A stretch of DNA of 64,000 bases from Dyadobacter sp. CY326. GTDB taxonomy: Bacteria; Bacteroidota; Bacteroidia; Cytophagales; Spirosomataceae. Positions 16,856 to 29,859 of this stretch are shown here, piece after piece. Within the stretch, counting starts at the first letter, position 1. Each line of letters begins with the position of its first letter. The DNA is taken from positions 62,001 to 126,000 of the forward strand of contig NZ_JAJUXI010000003.1 of assembly GCF_021390515.1 (NCBI RefSeq), given 5' to 3'. A model generated the notes under the pieces. The model saw only the letters and a program-made list of their open reading frames with translations. It was not told the DNA's origin and made no database searches. The translations under genes and the position numbers were made by a program.

Positions 16856-17803
16856 TTACAAAGCGAAATAGTAACTTTTATTAATCAAATTGCCATCCTT
16901 ATCGAAGAACATCTCACAGTTTTGCCGCACAGTTTTATGGCTGAACTGTATGTAATAACTGCTAAATCCTTTGTACTCACTCCGCCATTTAAAGGCTGCC
17001 ATATTAAGTGTGTAAAACTCAGCGAGTTCAGGCGAGGATTCAATGTATTGGCGCATTGCGTCGGGCATTTCATCCACATTGGACGGGTCCTGTGGCGTTG
17101 CGGGCTCATTGAATGCGCGGCTAATCCATTTCAAATCACCATCACTATCGAAGAGCATCCGACCAATAACGCGTTGCCCGTCTTTGTCAAAAGAAACCTG
17201 CATATCGAACAGTTTTTCGTTATTCAAGAGGAAATAAATGTCGCCCTGGTCATACGTCAAATCCGGATTGGCATTAAAAAAATCCTGCATTTTGGGAGGA
17301 AGCTCCCTCAATTTCGGCGAGGTTACAAAATACAGCGCGGGACTAAACATCAGGCTTACAGAACGCGCGTCTACAAACAGCCAGTCCAATACATAATCGT
17401 GTCCGTAGAACGTGTAAATGGCCTTATTGCGCCGGTTTGGTGTTGTGTAGAAGCCAATATCCTCCGTATTCTCAGAGAGTTTTCCGCCTCTAAAACCGCC
17501 CTCATTGAGCAGATCCGTCAATTGTTTTGGAATGCTATCCGGGTTGTATCTGAAAGTCTGCCACATTTTGAGACTGTCCACCATTGACACATATTTATCC
17601 ATTCCCGAACTGAATTTTACTTCCCACACCTGCTTTTCCAGAAGCGATCTGAACACCAGATCCTTTGCAACAGGAAACTGCTCCTTAACCCGCTGAATTA
17701 CTTTGGAAGGGATTGGCTCAGGCTCAACTGTCTGTAAATCATTCACCTGATTACACGAAGTAATGGCAAGCAGGCAGACAATCATCAGTGCAAAGGCTTT
17801 CAT
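16856..17803 (-). CDS. Lipoprotein of unknown function, PepSY-like repeats possible
   Basis: This 315-residue protein starts with a lipoprotein signal (MKAFALMIVCLLAITSCN; lipobox ITSC). Segments such as SKVIQRVKEQFPVAKDLVFRSL...VWEVKF and PDAMRQYIESSPELAEFYTL...YYIQFSHKTVRQNCEMFFDKDGNLI resemble the FP-x-A / EV-F-DG pattern of PepSY-like periplasmic domains, apparently repeated several times; the match is loose. It probably sits in the outer or inner membrane facing the periplasm. It heads the operon with the ECF sigma factor and could be part of the same sensory unit. Its function is not known to me. Confidence 0.6.
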   Translation of the reverse strand: MKAFALMIVCLLAITSCNQVNDLQTVEPEPIPSKVIQRVKEQFPVAKDLVFRSLLEKQVWEVKFSSGMDKYVSMVDSLKMWQTFRYNPDSIPKQLTDLLNEGGFRGGKLSENTEDIGFYTTPNRRNKAIYTFYGHDYVLDWLFVDARSVSLMFSPALYFVTSPKLRELPPKMQDFFNANPDLTYDQGDIYFLLNNEKLFDMQVSFDKDGQRVIGRMLFDSDGDLKWISRAFNEPATPQDPSNVDEMPDAMRQYIESSPELAEFYTLNMAAFKWRSEYKGFSSYYIQFSHKTVRQNCEMFFDKDGNLINKSYYFAL

Positions 17804-18043
17804 ATCGATAAAAGGTGGGCTAAAATTTTACTCAGTGACGGCATTCACAAGCAGAGACACTGACCGAAACCGAAAGCGTTGCGTTTTTAAAACAGATATT
17901 TTTCACGTATCGCTATTGAGCCGAGCGTGTTATGCAGATTCAGTCAATGTTAGTTAACGGCTTTGAAATGCATCGGGATTAGGTTAGACTTGTTACAACA
18001 ACAAGCTAATAATCAAACAATTTAATCCAAACAAACTCAATTT

Positions 18044-18622
18044 ATGAAACGCAATGGATTCCTGCAATTTCTATTGACCGTGGGTGCAATGAGTGCTGCA
18101 CCATTTCGCAGTCTGGCAGCTGCAAAAGAAAGAAAAAGGGTTACAGAAGGATTCAAAGTCGATTCTACCGCAGACCGGTTTGGCAGTCCTATCAAGCTTT
18201 TTGAAGGAGACACATTTACCACAAAAATCTCGACCAAAGACACGGAAGGCGACATTTATGTCTTTGAATCTTCACGGATGAAAGAGGGCGGGCCGTCACT
18301 TCACACGCACTTCGAGCAAGACGAATGGTGGTATGTGCTTAAAGGGACTTTTATGATCAAGGTTGGTGAAAAGACTTATGAAGCCAAGGCCGGAGACAGC
18401 GTTTTTGGGCCGAGAATGGTTCCGCACAGTTTTTCAAAAGTGGGTGAAGAAGAAGGCAAGCTGCTTATGATTTTTCAGCCAGCTGGTAAAATGGAGGAAT
18501 TTTTTACCAAAATAAGTCAGGGCATTGCTAAAAATATGACTGAGGCTGAACAGGATAAGCTTAGAGAAGAACACGGTTTCAAGCGTGTGGGTCCGCCGCT
18601 CGGGACATTTAAAAAATGGTAA
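18044..18622 (+). CDS. Exported cupin-domain protein
   Basis: This 192-residue protein has an N-terminal export signal (MKRNGFLQFLLTVGAMSAAPFRSLAAA; no twin arginine) and one cupin_2 barrel. Motif 1 is GGPSLHTHFEQDEWWYVLKGTFMIKVG with likely metal ligands His-x-His and Glu, and motif 2 is AGDSVFGPRMVPHSFSKVG with the second-motif His. Small cupins of this type are often sugar- or quinone-active dioxygenases or isomerases, but the substrate is unknown. The gene is monocistronic, followed at once by a strong terminator. Confidence 0.82.
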   Translation: MKRNGFLQFLLTVGAMSAAPFRSLAAAKERKRVTEGFKVDSTADRFGSPIKLFEGDTFTTKISTKDTEGDIYVFESSRMKEGGPSLHTHFEQDEWWYVLKGTFMIKVGEKTYEAKAGDSVFGPRMVPHSFSKVGEEEGKLLMIFQPAGKMEEFFTKISQGIAKNMTEAEQDKLREEHGFKRVGPPLGTFKKW

Positions 18623-19262
18623 GAAAAAGGCAGTTGCGCGCATTGTGCAACTGCCTTTTTTGATCAATTTCTGACAACACTTGTAAGGAGTCAGTTGGTG
18701 CGCTTTGTTCTGATTTTTTGAGACGTTTGCTGGGCGCATGAAAATCTCCAATTATCACTTTTGGCATCTGATTTTTGCCTTGGGCGGCGAGCGCAGTTTC
18801 TTGCACAGGATGCGAAACAGCGGCCTTTCTCGCAACTTCAATTGGTGCGAAATACGCTGCTGACAAGAAAGTTACGGCAATGATGCTTGTTGCTATTGAA
18901 AACTTATCCATAGAACTAAGTTGTTTATTGATCTTGAAAATGATCCTTTTAATGCGGTTTAATAACTGATTATCAGACCCGGTGAACGATAAGGCTGGAC
19001 TGGCAAAAAATCCCTGCAAAATGGGCGACTGCACAATTTCAGATTCGAGCAAAAGAATGGATTTATAAACACCCATTTTAGCTGCAGACTGCCTCATTTG
19101 CCATTTCCACGCGTGACCGACCTCATGTATACGCATTCTGCCGAGCCTGTGCATATGATGCAAGCCAGCGATCGTGCGGGCCGAGCGGGAAATCCTTCGT
19201 ACGAAAAAATATTTACCAAAATTATTTTCGGGCGTGCAAATTTGTTGTGGAATGGGGCGCAT
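18609..19262 (-). pseudogene. Remnant of a BlaR1/M56-type membrane metallopeptidase
   Basis: The open frame of 217 codons contains MGVYKSILLLESEIVQSPILQGFFASPALSFTGSDNQLLNRIKRI followed by an MDKFSIATSIIAVTFLSAAYF transmembrane helix, which match the C-terminal part of Bacteroidota M56 (BlaR1-like) proteins. The upstream part that should hold the HExxH peptidase site and further membrane helices is missing or out of frame; the codons before about 19076 read as unrelated basic sequence. At the other end the frame runs through the terminator hairpin at 18624-18662 before meeting a stop, so the original stop seems lost. Decay is the simplest reading. Confidence 0.5.
18624..18662. terminator. Bidirectional intrinsic terminator after cupin gene
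   Basis: AAAAAGGCAGTTGC (18624-18637) pairs with GCAACTGCCTTTTT (18647-18660), separated by a 9-base loop and followed by T residues. It ends the cupin transcript and could stop minus-strand transcription from the M56 remnant. Confidence 0.85.
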
Positions 19263-19365
19263 AAACCGAATGCGTTTTGCGTTGGGAAAAAGTGGGTTAT
19301 TTGCTATTTTACAGACAATTATCCCGCAATGCTTTTCCGTTCAAAAGATCAAAATTGAAGCCCTC

Positions 19366-20340
19366 ATGAAAAAGCCGCTTTGCCTGATTAAGAACTCGCT
19401 TGCCACTACAACATTTCTCCGCACAACTTTAATTTGCTTTCTTTTCAGTGCTTTCATTGTTGACATTAATGCTGCTGTCAGGCGGGAAACGTTCGACATC
19501 AAAGGAACGGTCAAAGATGAAAATGGGATTCCCGTTGCCAATGTGGCCGTTTTTGTAAAAGAATCCACAGCAGGAACTGTCACTAATCTGAGAGGATATT
19601 TTGAAATAAACGGCATTGCAGAGAACAGTTTGCTCCAAGTTAATCACTCCGAATATGTGCCTTTCGAGATCACCGTTAAGAAGTCGACAAAGGAGTTGGA
19701 AATTGCGTTGAAACGAAAGCCAGGCTGGGTTGCACAGAGCAATGTTTCCCACGAAAACGGAAAAGCATCTGATGTTGCGAATGAAACTTTGGGCAGCGGA
19801 TTGACACTGGAAAGGTGGCCGCGCTTTCCAGGAGGCAATAAGGAACTGGTCAAGTTTTTAGCGCATCACTTGCAATATCCGGCCGAGGCGTTGCAGGCGG
19901 GCATTGAAGGTCAGGCTTTTGTTTCATTTTTTTTGGACGAAAAAGGAAATATCAGCAGTCCAGTGATTGTGAACGGGCCAGGGTGGGGGATTGATGAAGA
20001 AGCTGTACGACTTGTACAGCAAATGCCACAATGGACACCTGCCCGGCAAAATGGGAAAGCAGTCGCTGTTCGATATACGATGGTCATTCCGTTTGATCTT
20101 GAAATACAAAAGCTGCCCATCCACATTCGAGAAAAACAGCCTGACTTTTACACCAGAAAGAGCCGTTTGAGTGTGTTTAAGCCATTGTTTAGCCCGAAGT
20201 CCGAGTTCAAAGCATTTTTCGAAAGATCCATTGATCTTTCAGAAAAGGAGGCGCCGAAAACTGAGCTGAACCGCTATTACATGATTTCAAGCCCAGTAGT
20301 GATGCCTGTTCCCGCTGTTGAGATGAAATTCAGAAAATAG
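19366..20340 (+). CDS. TonB C-terminal-domain protein with carboxypeptidase-regulatory-like domain
   Basis: This protein of about 324 residues begins MKKPLCLIKNSLATTTFLRTTLICFLFSAF, a membrane anchor or signal. It then carries a CarboxypepD_reg-like beta domain (FDIKGTVKDENGIPVANVAVFVKESTAGTVTNLRGYFEI) and a TonB C-terminal domain (FPGGNKELVKFLAHHLQYPAEALQAGIEGQAFVSFFLDEKGNI). It probably transduces proton-motive force to outer-membrane receptors or is a M56-linked TonB homologue. The upstream frame (from 19174) is not needed, since ATG 19366 begins the signal. It is divergent from the M56 remnant, a common partnership in this phylum. Confidence 0.8.
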   Translation: MKKPLCLIKNSLATTTFLRTTLICFLFSAFIVDINAAVRRETFDIKGTVKDENGIPVANVAVFVKESTAGTVTNLRGYFEINGIAENSLLQVNHSEYVPFEITVKKSTKELEIALKRKPGWVAQSNVSHENGKASDVANETLGSGLTLERWPRFPGGNKELVKFLAHHLQYPAEALQAGIEGQAFVSFFLDEKGNISSPVIVNGPGWGIDEEAVRLVQQMPQWTPARQNGKAVAVRYTMVIPFDLEIQKLPIHIREKQPDFYTRKSRLSVFKPLFSPKSEFKAFFERSIDLSEKEAPKTELNRYYMISSPVVMPVPAVEMKFRK

Positions 20341-20414
20341 GACAATTTTCATCTCGGACCGTTTTCGGGAATAATTATTTTAATGGTTCATTAATGTAAC
20401 CGATTGAGCCAGCC

Positions 20415-20798
20415 ATGAATAAGAATATTCTGCTAATTGATGACGATCCCGACGATCACGAAATTTTTAACTACGCATTGGAAATGGCATTTCCTGATGT
20501 GAATTGCGAACACGCATTTGATTGCCTTGATGCCGTTGAAAGAATCAAAAAAGGAATATATCCGCATCCTGACAGCATTTTTGTGGACGTCAACATGCCT
20601 GCCATGGAGTTTCCGAAATGCCTGTTCTCTATTAATGAAGCACTTGGAGCAAGTTCAGCTGAAATCATTATCCTTACCGGTTTTCAGCTCTCCGACTTGC
20701 CAAGTTATGATGCCCTTGGCATTTTGAAGGTGATTTCTAAACCCAGCTCGGTTGAGATGCTGGCTGAAAAACTTCGGGAGACAATGGTCATCCAATAA
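20415..20798 (+). CDS. Stand-alone CheY-like receiver protein (first)
   Basis: This 127-residue receiver domain has the acidic pocket D9-D11 (LIDDDPDDHE), the phosphoacceptor D58 (IFVDVNMPAM), the Thr of ILTG near residue 87, and the Lys of ISKPSS near residue 109. No output domain is attached. The DDDPDD-HEIF opening marks the RCP1-type subgroup common beside hybrid kinases. It precedes the 1,403-residue hybrid kinase by about 110 bases and is a likely phosphorelay partner. Confidence 0.87.
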   Translation: MNKNILLIDDDPDDHEIFNYALEMAFPDVNCEHAFDCLDAVERIKKGIYPHPDSIFVDVNMPAMEFPKCLFSINEALGASSAEIIILTGFQLSDLPSYDALGILKVISKPSSVEMLAEKLRETMVIQ

Positions 20799-20906
20799 TC
20801 TTCTCTTTGTAAGAACCGCTTGTTGGGCGTTATTTTATAAAATTTCTTTGCAGAGTAACAATTTCAGTTAAATTTACGTAGAAATACTTCTAACTGATTG
20901 GTTTGC

Positions 20907-25118
<4,212 letters not shown>

Positions 25119-25175
25119 TGAAGCAAGGATTTTTATTATCTTGCCGCCACATCCCAACTCCGAATTTTCATCTTA

Positions 25176-25568
25176 ATGCCAACGAAATTGACCGTGTTTC
25201 TAGTTGACGACGACATTGACGATCAGGAAATATTTTCCCTGATGGTTGAAGATGCACTGCCCGATGCAGAATGTGTATTTGCAAAAGACGGTCTGAATGC
25301 ACTCGAAAAATTGGAGCAAGGTTCAGTCAATCCGCACATTATTTTCATTGACATCAACATGCCGAGAATGAATGGTATGGAATTTTTAGTCGAGCTGAAA
25401 AAACGACCTGCATTGTTCCATATCCCGGCAATAATGTATTCAACCTCAGATGAAAATGCCATTGTAAAAAAATGCAAGGATCTGGGAGCTTCTGATCTTA
25501 TCAAAAAACAGGCAAACACAGATAAGGTGAAAGAAGAAATAAAAAAAGTTGTGGCAGAATATGTCTAG
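25176..25568 (+). CDS. Stand-alone CheY-like receiver protein (second)
   Basis: This 130-residue receiver has the acidic cluster DDDIDDQE near residues 11-18, the phosphoacceptor D59 (IIFIDINMPRMNGMEF), the Ser/Thr of MYSTSDENA, and the Lys of LIKKQAN. It is paralogous to the receiver at 20415-20798, likewise with no output domain. Its stop codon overlaps the start of the following kinase (8 bases), so translation of the two is coupled and they are probably a matched pair. Confidence 0.88.
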   Translation: MPTKLTVFLVDDDIDDQEIFSLMVEDALPDAECVFAKDGLNALEKLEQGSVNPHIIFIDINMPRMNGMEFLVELKKRPALFHIPAIMYSTSDENAIVKKCKDLGASDLIKKQANTDKVKEEIKKVVAEYV

Positions 25569-28500
25569 GCAACCCTTGATGATTGATTCTGAAATAAAAT
25601 CATTGGAATTCCTTGCTGGCGGAGGCGAGATGGGCGGGCGCATGCGCGTGCACGATTGGAATGCCACACCTTTGGGGAAACCAGAATCGTGGCCACAAAG
25701 CCTGAAAACGTGTGTCCGGATTATGCTTAGTTCCAAGCAGCCGATCTGGATAGGATGGGGGAGCCAGCTGATCAAGCTTTACAACGACGCTTACATTGAC
25801 ATTGTGCGAGGCAAACATCCTATTGCGCTTGGCCAGCCGGCTTCGGTGGTTTGGCAAGACATTTGGAAAGATATAGCGCCGCTCCTTTCACGCGCGATGG
25901 AAAAAGACGAGGGCACATATGTCGAATCCCAGTTGCTTATTATGAAGCGCAGCGGATTTCCGGAGGAAACTTACTATACATTCTCTTACACACCCGTGCT
26001 CGGAGCCGATGGGCTTCCGGAGGGAATAATATGCTACAATACGGCTGACACTGAGCGCATTATCAATGAAAGGTCGCTCAAAACCATGCAGCAGCTGGAC
26101 ACGCTTGCACAAAAGAAAACAGAGCAGGAGGTTTATGCGCAGGCTGTCAAAGCCCTTTCTATGAATACGCGCGATTTTCCTTTTGTGATTTTATACAAAA
26201 TAAAACACGAAGGAAGCATTGCTGAAATCGTTGGCGCTGCCGGATTTGAGCCGGGTCAGCAACCACTCGGGCAGATCATTGATTTGCAGTCTGCCACAGC
26301 CAATGCGGTGAGCATTTCGAGAGCGGTTAATGAAAACGGCGTTATTGAATCAAGCAGTTCGGAAAGGTGGCAGGTTTTGCCGCGCGGAGCCTGGGACGTC
26401 TCGCCCCGGTTGTTTCTGGACGTTCCCATTAAATCTGCTAACAAACAGTTCCCGCTCGCAATTCTGACGGTCGGGCTGAATCCATATCGCAAATTTGACG
26501 ACGCTTATCGAAATTTTGTTCACCTCATTGCTGACCAGATTTCGCTTGGGGTTAACAACACACTTGCTTACGAAGAGGAGCGGAGACGTTCCAATGCGCT
26601 TGAAGAGCTGGATAAGGCGAAAACGCTTTTTTTTACCAACATTAGCCACGAGTTCAGAACGCCTTTAATGCTGATTTTGGGGCCGCTTGAAGAGTTGCTC
26701 AATCAGCCGTTTCTCAAATTGGGAAGTGCGGAAAAGCAGCGGATTGAAGTCACACACCGCAATGCATTGCGTTTGCTGAAACTCGTAAATACATTGCTTG
26801 ATTTTAGCCGCATTGAAAGTGGCAGGCATCTTGCCAATTTCGTATTAACTGACGTTGCTAATTACACCAGGAATCTTGCAGCTAACTTCCGTTCCGTAAT
26901 AGAAAAGGCTGATTTAGAGCTGAAAATAATTGCTAACGACGACATTCCGCAGGTGTATCTGGACCGGCAGATGTGGGAAAAAATTGTTTTTAATCTTCTA
27001 TCCAATGCATTCAAATATACATTAAAAGGCACCATCACTTTATCTCTAGACGCCAATGACAAGCATGTGATGCTGAATGTGGAAGACACTGGCGTGGGCA
27101 TTCCACAAGCAGAATTGCCACGCATGTTTGAGCGTTTTCACCGGATCCAAAATACGGCGGGAAGGACTTATGAAGGAACTGGAATTGGATTGTCCCTGAT
27201 CAAAGAGCTTGTTCAGTTGCACCAGGGCACAATTGATGTCGAAAGCGTGGAAGGTGAAGGAAGTAAATTCACGGTTTCGCTGCCTGTTGGAAAGGCGCAT
27301 TTACCCGGTTCGCAAACATCAGAACGCGACTCCGAATTCGAGATTTCCGGTTCAAGCCTGCATTTGCAGGAAGCTGCCGCAATGATCGCAAGCGATAAAG
27401 CGCAGCAGGAAACAATACCGACAAATAATCCCGATGCGAATGTCAAAGGGCGGGATCTGGTCATGATTGTGGATGATAATGCAGATATGCGCCAGCACAT
27501 TCAGTCCTTAATTTCGACAAAATACAATACGATAACGGCAACAAATGGGGCGGATGCGCTTGCCAAAATTCATGAACAACGCCCTACGCTTATTTTAAGT
27601 GATATTATGATGCCGGAAGTGGATGGAATTGAATTGTTAAGGCGTCTGAAAACCAATCCCAACACGGCTGAGATTCCCATTGTGCTCGTTACAGCAAGAG
27701 CGGGTGAGGAATCGAAGATTGAAGGTTTGGAAATTGGTGCGGATGATTATCTGGTCAAACCTTTTTCTGCAAATGAAATGCTTGCGCGGATCAAGGCACA
27801 AATCAAGATTTTCAAGGCTCGGAAAGAAGTGGAACAGCGGCTGGAACTGAAAGTGCAGCAACGCACCCAGGATTTGTTAAAGGCGAACAAGGAATTGGAA
27901 TCGTTCAATTATATTGCCAGCCATGACTTGCAAGAGCCGTTAAGGAAAATCCAGACATTTATCCACATGATTGAAAAGAATGGCCACGATCAAAAGGCCG
28001 TTCAAGCTTATTATAATAAGATAAATGCATCAGCCCAGCGCATGAGCGACCTTATACAATCCGTTTTGACTTACAGCAGACTGGCTTCGATTGGAGACGA
28101 TTACGCAGAGGTTGACCTTAATAAAATACTAAAAGACATTGAAGAAGATTTTGAGCTGCTAATAGAGGAAAAACACGCGAATATCCTGTTCGGTGAGTTG
28201 CCTAAAATTCATGGAAATGGTTTTCAGATCAATCAGTTGTTTTCAAACCTGATCAGTAATTCGCTTAAATTCTCAACCGGACAGCCCGAAATCAAAATTG
28301 AATCGAACATTGTTGACGGGACCGATGTGGTGTCACCATTGCCTGTAAACGCGACGGACCGTTTTCAACGCATCACGTTTTCGGACAATGGAATTGGTTT
28401 TGAGCAGGAATTTAGCGAGAAGATTTTTAGTCTTTTCCAGCGACTTCATGGCAAGCACGAGTATTCCGGCACAGGAATCGGGCTTAGCATTGTGAAAAAA

Positions 28501-28584
28501 ATCGTTGAGCAGCACAACGGCTACATTGCTGCCGAGTCAAGTCCGGGTCATGGAGCGGTGTTTAATATTTGGTTTCCTACATAA
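25561..28584 (+). CDS. Hybrid sensor kinase with two histidine-kinase modules flanking a receiver
   Basis: This protein of 1,007 residues has no signal peptide or TM helix. The order is a PAS-like domain (VHDWNATPLGKPESWPQSLKTCVRIMLSSKQPIWIGWG), a GAF-like region (about 170-340), HisKA with TNISHEFRTPL near residue 364, HATPase (VEDTGVGIP, GTGIGLSLIKELV), a receiver (MIVDDNADMRQH; LSDIMMPEVDGIE near residues 635-690), then a second HisKA (NYIASHDLQEPLRKIQ near 783) and HATPase (FSDNGIGFEQEF, GTGIGLSIVKKIV). The DWxxTPLG-PxSWP opening is a known cytoplasmic sensor family in this phylum. ATG 25561 overlaps the previous stop; the double-kinase architecture suggests an internal phosphorelay. Confidence 0.88.
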   Translation: MSRQPLMIDSEIKSLEFLAGGGEMGGRMRVHDWNATPLGKPESWPQSLKTCVRIMLSSKQPIWIGWGSQLIKLYNDAYIDIVRGKHPIALGQPASVVWQDIWKDIAPLLSRAMEKDEGTYVESQLLIMKRSGFPEETYYTFSYTPVLGADGLPEGIICYNTADTERIINERSLKTMQQLDTLAQKKTEQEVYAQAVKALSMNTRDFPFVILYKIKHEGSIAEIVGAAGFEPGQQPLGQIIDLQSATANAVSISRAVNENGVIESSSSERWQVLPRGAWDVSPRLFLDVPIKSANKQFPLAILTVGLNPYRKFDDAYRNFVHLIADQISLGVNNTLAYEEERRRSNALEELDKAKTLFFTNISHEFRTPLMLILGPLEELLNQPFLKLGSAEKQRIEVTHRNALRLLKLVNTLLDFSRIESGRHLANFVLTDVANYTRNLAANFRSVIEKADLELKIIANDDIPQVYLDRQMWEKIVFNLLSNAFKYTLKGTITLSLDANDKHVMLNVEDTGVGIPQAELPRMFERFHRIQNTAGRTYEGTGIGLSLIKELVQLHQGTIDVESVEGEGSKFTVSLPVGKAHLPGSQTSERDSEFEISGSSLHLQEAAAMIASDKAQQETIPTNNPDANVKGRDLVMIVDDNADMRQHIQSLISTKYNTITATNGADALAKIHEQRPTLILSDIMMPEVDGIELLRRLKTNPNTAEIPIVLVTARAGEESKIEGLEIGADDYLVKPFSANEMLARIKAQIKIFKARKEVEQRLELKVQQRTQDLLKANKELESFNYIASHDLQEPLRKIQTFIHMIEKNGHDQKAVQAYYNKINASAQRMSDLIQSVLTYSRLASIGDDYAEVDLNKILKDIEEDFELLIEEKHANILFGELPKIHGNGFQINQLFSNLISNSLKFSTGQPEIKIESNIVDGTDVVSPLPVNATDRFQRITFSDNGIGFEQEFSEKIFSLFQRLHGKHEYSGTGIGLSIVKKIVEQHNGYIAAESSPGHGAVFNIWFPT

Positions 28585-28604
28585 TTTGCTTTTATTCAAC
28601 ATGC

Positions 28605-28643
28605 AAAAAAAATGCCTTCCCATTACAGGGAGGCATCTTTTTT
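28605..28643. terminator. Bidirectional intrinsic terminator
   Basis: ATGCCTTCCC (28612-28621) pairs with GGGAGGCAT (28628-28636), with a one-base bulge, flanked by an A-run before and a T-run after. It separates the convergent kinase and ScyD/E-like genes. Confidence 0.75.
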
Positions 28644-28670
28644 GTTTCTGAGCAAGTGTTCTTCAATGCA

Positions 28671-29690
28671 TTAATACGTTAGTTTAAGCACTTTGCCGAG
28701 ACCAAGCGAAACGACGTAATATGTGTTCGTGTTAACCTTTTCAATGTCAGTTGGCATCACCAAACCACCTTGGACCACAAGTCCGTCTTCGTTTGAAACT
28801 GTTCCTGTTCCAGGCACAAATTCGAAAGCAGGTGAAAAGTCTGCGAAATGCAAGACTAGCGGCTTGTTGCTATCCGTAAGTACAACGTCCACAAGCGTTG
28901 TAAAGCCTTTTTTGTAGTCAGACACGGCGCCATTTTGATCCACAACTTTGATTTCCGCAAGGTCTTTGTTGAATGGGAATCCAGTAAGCGATGTTACGTA
29001 AAATTTGCTGCCATCCCATGCAATTCCTGTTGGAACAAAATCAACCGTTGGACCGCCAACCGGTGCTTTTGGGTTAACGAAATCATCGAAAGTCGCAAAC
29101 TTGCTTAATGAGCCATCACTTTTTCTGCGAACGATCATGTTACCGGCAGCATCCGTGATGAAAAGGTCACCGCCTGGCCCCCAAGTCAGGTTATAAAGGT
29201 TTGATTCAGCAGTTGATGGATTAGGGAATTGATTTTTTACAAAATCACCAATGTTTTCATATTCAAGATTTTTGGCCTCTAATGGAGCGTCTCCCGGCTT
29301 CCAGGCGCCTACATTCGCTTTGTAAAGCCGACCTTCCACGCCGTGCAGAATGTAAAGCCATCCGTTTTTGTAAAGTAAGTGTGTCAGTCCGCTAGGCATA
29401 TGCTCAGGACTGGTTCTCGACCTGAATCCGGTAATTGCGGGATAAGCCGTTCCGTCAGCTCCCAGCACAGAAACCCTTCCGTCAAATGTGTCGATCGAAT
29501 CCGCCGCAGAGCCCTGTTCCGTCACCCAAAGTGTGTTGTTGTCGCCTTTGGTGATCGCGATTGGGGCAATCAGTTGTCCTTTTGAAAATTCTTCGCTGTT
29601 AAATTGAACCGGGTCCGGCGCGTGGTCTGTGCAACTAAGGGCGAGCGTCAGGCCAAAAAGGGCAAATCGCAGTAGATTTGAAGTCTTCAT
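28671..29690 (-). CDS. ScyD/ScyE-family beta-propeller lipoprotein
   Basis: This 339-residue protein starts with a lipoprotein signal (MKTSNLLRFALFGLTLALSCTD; Cys near residue 20) and continues as a six-bladed NHL-like propeller: APIAITKGDNNTLWVTEQG, GLTHLLYKNGWLYILHGVEGRLYK, LYNLTWGPGGDLFITDAAGNMIVR and PTGIAWDGSKFYVTSLTG. This matches ScyD/ScyE, named for scytonemin clusters but widespread as uncharacterised propellers. The protein is probably anchored on the periplasmic or surface side. It is monocistronic. Confidence 0.82.
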   Translation of the reverse strand: MKTSNLLRFALFGLTLALSCTDHAPDPVQFNSEEFSKGQLIAPIAITKGDNNTLWVTEQGSAADSIDTFDGRVSVLGADGTAYPAITGFRSRTSPEHMPSGLTHLLYKNGWLYILHGVEGRLYKANVGAWKPGDAPLEAKNLEYENIGDFVKNQFPNPSTAESNLYNLTWGPGGDLFITDAAGNMIVRRKSDGSLSKFATFDDFVNPKAPVGGPTVDFVPTGIAWDGSKFYVTSLTGFPFNKDLAEIKVVDQNGAVSDYKKGFTTLVDVVLTDSNKPLVLHFADFSPAFEFVPGTGTVSNEDGLVVQGGLVMPTDIEKVNTNTYYVVSLGLGKVLKLTY

Positions 29691-29859
29691 ACGTAATAGA
29701 ATTTAGGTTGAGATTTAAAGTTGTCGGGCGCAAATATTGGTAAAAGTCGGCACGATCAGACCATCTCAGCCGATGTTCTTATTTAGTGGTTTTGACATCA
29801 ATATTTTTTGACTTGAACATTGCTTTTCGGGGCAAACTGGTTTTGCGAAAAAGACAATA

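Noticed and set aside
16844..17587. 247-codon plus-strand frame opposite the lipoprotein gene
   Set aside because: The minus-strand gene has a lipobox and close spacing to the sigma gene; the antisense frame has none of this.
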